Of a stretch of 64,000 bases of DNA, positions 63,401 to 64,000 are shown in pieces. The stretch lies in the NCBI RefSeq assembly GCF_018320785.1, contig NC_054886.1, forward strand, positions 10,787,207 to 10,851,206, read 5' to 3'. Numbering within the stretch: the first letter of the stretch is position 1; every line of letters begins with the position of its first letter. The stretch comes from Cheilinus undulatus. Lineage: Eukaryota > Chordata > Actinopteri > Labriformes > Labridae. Under the pieces are notes generated by a model. That model searched no databases. It worked only from the letters and a program-made list of their open reading frames with translations, and was not told the DNA's origin. The position numbers and the translations under genes were made by a program.

Positions 63401-64000
63401 GCATATAAACAATGATCCAATTAGGTTGTGTTTGCATTGAAAAATTTAAAAAAGTTTTAGCTTTTTAAAGGAAACCTCAATAATTATAAATAATGACCTT
63501 TTTTTGTTGTATTTTAAGTAAATTCTATGAAAGCTGAACTCGACTGGCATTGTTACTCTCCTTACTGTGAGCTTTATTCTATAATTTTTGCCAAAATGAA
63601 CTTTTAAAACTTCCATTTTCAGCCCTGAATCAGCATTTTTTAAAAGGGATTACATCTTTGTTTTTAATATGACAAATACAAATTAGAAGATTGGCCTAAA
63701 TGTTGTCTTTCCTTTCTTCTCTACTGTGAATGATCAAATGTGAGCATTTAAAGTAAAAATAAAATGAAATAAATATCAGTGGGGCACAGACTTGAAGAAA
63801 ACAATAATGCAATGTTTGGAAAACTTCAGTAACTTAAAAGAAAGCCGAGGTCATACGGTACAAAAGATTTAACTATATCTTACAAAAGAGTTCTGACTTA
63901 AATGTTCATCTTTATCAAGCATTAAACGTCTTTACTGACACTTTTATGTACTGCTAGAGAGTGAAATAGACTGCTTGTTGGAGGATAATCCTCAATGATA
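60408..64000 (+). other. sox19 intron 2 (runs off the window)
   Basis: AT-rich intron. A simple array of AGTCAAAATTATGAGATAAA-like words lies at 62255-62610. A GC-richer island at 62850-63070 contains CCATTGT (62970-62976), which is a SOX site on the minus strand. No frame matches the expected Sox19 C-terminus. Confidence 0.6.

Noticed and set aside
60408-64000. Search for the sox19 C-terminal exon
   Set aside because: No frame with the expected SoxB1 C-terminal wording after a plausible acceptor; it must lie beyond the window.

Overview
The window reads as nuclear DNA of a ray-finned (teleost) fish. Genes are split by GT-AG introns. The introns and intergenic DNA are AT-rich and full of transposon types abundant in fish: Tc1-like elements, hAT elements with 8-bp target duplications, and LINE fragments. 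The last gene is the fish SoxB1-like gene sox19, counterpart of mammalian SOX15. All four recognisable protein genes lie on the + strand.

Layout. (1) 1104-2078: the last three coding exons of an EHBP1/EHBP1L1-family gene, ending in a CaaX-like CVMQ. (2) 6105-22657: a complete senp3 gene, the nucleolar SUMO protease, with a non-coding first exon and 11 coding exons (560 codons). A 5'-truncated LINE with a 16-bp target duplication sits immediately upstream of it. (3) 29111-45483: a complete eif4a1 gene, the DEAD-box translation initiation helicase, with 11 coding exons (404 codons). Its introns carry four snoRNA copies: two SNORD10-like box C/D RNAs (guide matched to U6 C77) and two SNORA67-like H/ACA RNAs (pocket matched to an 18S rRNA uridine). 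(4) 57400 to beyond 60407: sox19, with a non-coding first exon and a coding exon holding the whole HMG box. The last exon lies outside the window.

The order senp3 - eif4a1 - sox19 matches human 17p13.1 (SENP3, EIF4A1, SOX15). CD68 and MPDU1, which lie between EIF4A1 and SOX15 in human, were not recognised here. The genes share no pathway in the operon sense. The functional link inside the window is eif4a1 acting as host for small nucleolar RNAs.

The rest is repeats, several with clean boundaries: a Tc1-like element split by a hAT element inside senp3; two non-autonomous hAT elements; a Tc1 relic beside the first SNORD10 copy; a piggyBac-like element; a 31-bp minisatellite split by a TIR-bounded insert; an AT-rich ATCTAGAT-type array shared by two senp3 introns; and a diverged tandem repeat in the sox19 intron whose last unit supplies the splice acceptor. 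I found no clearly new molecular system. The strongest observations are the paired snoRNA copies and the repeat-derived splice acceptor.
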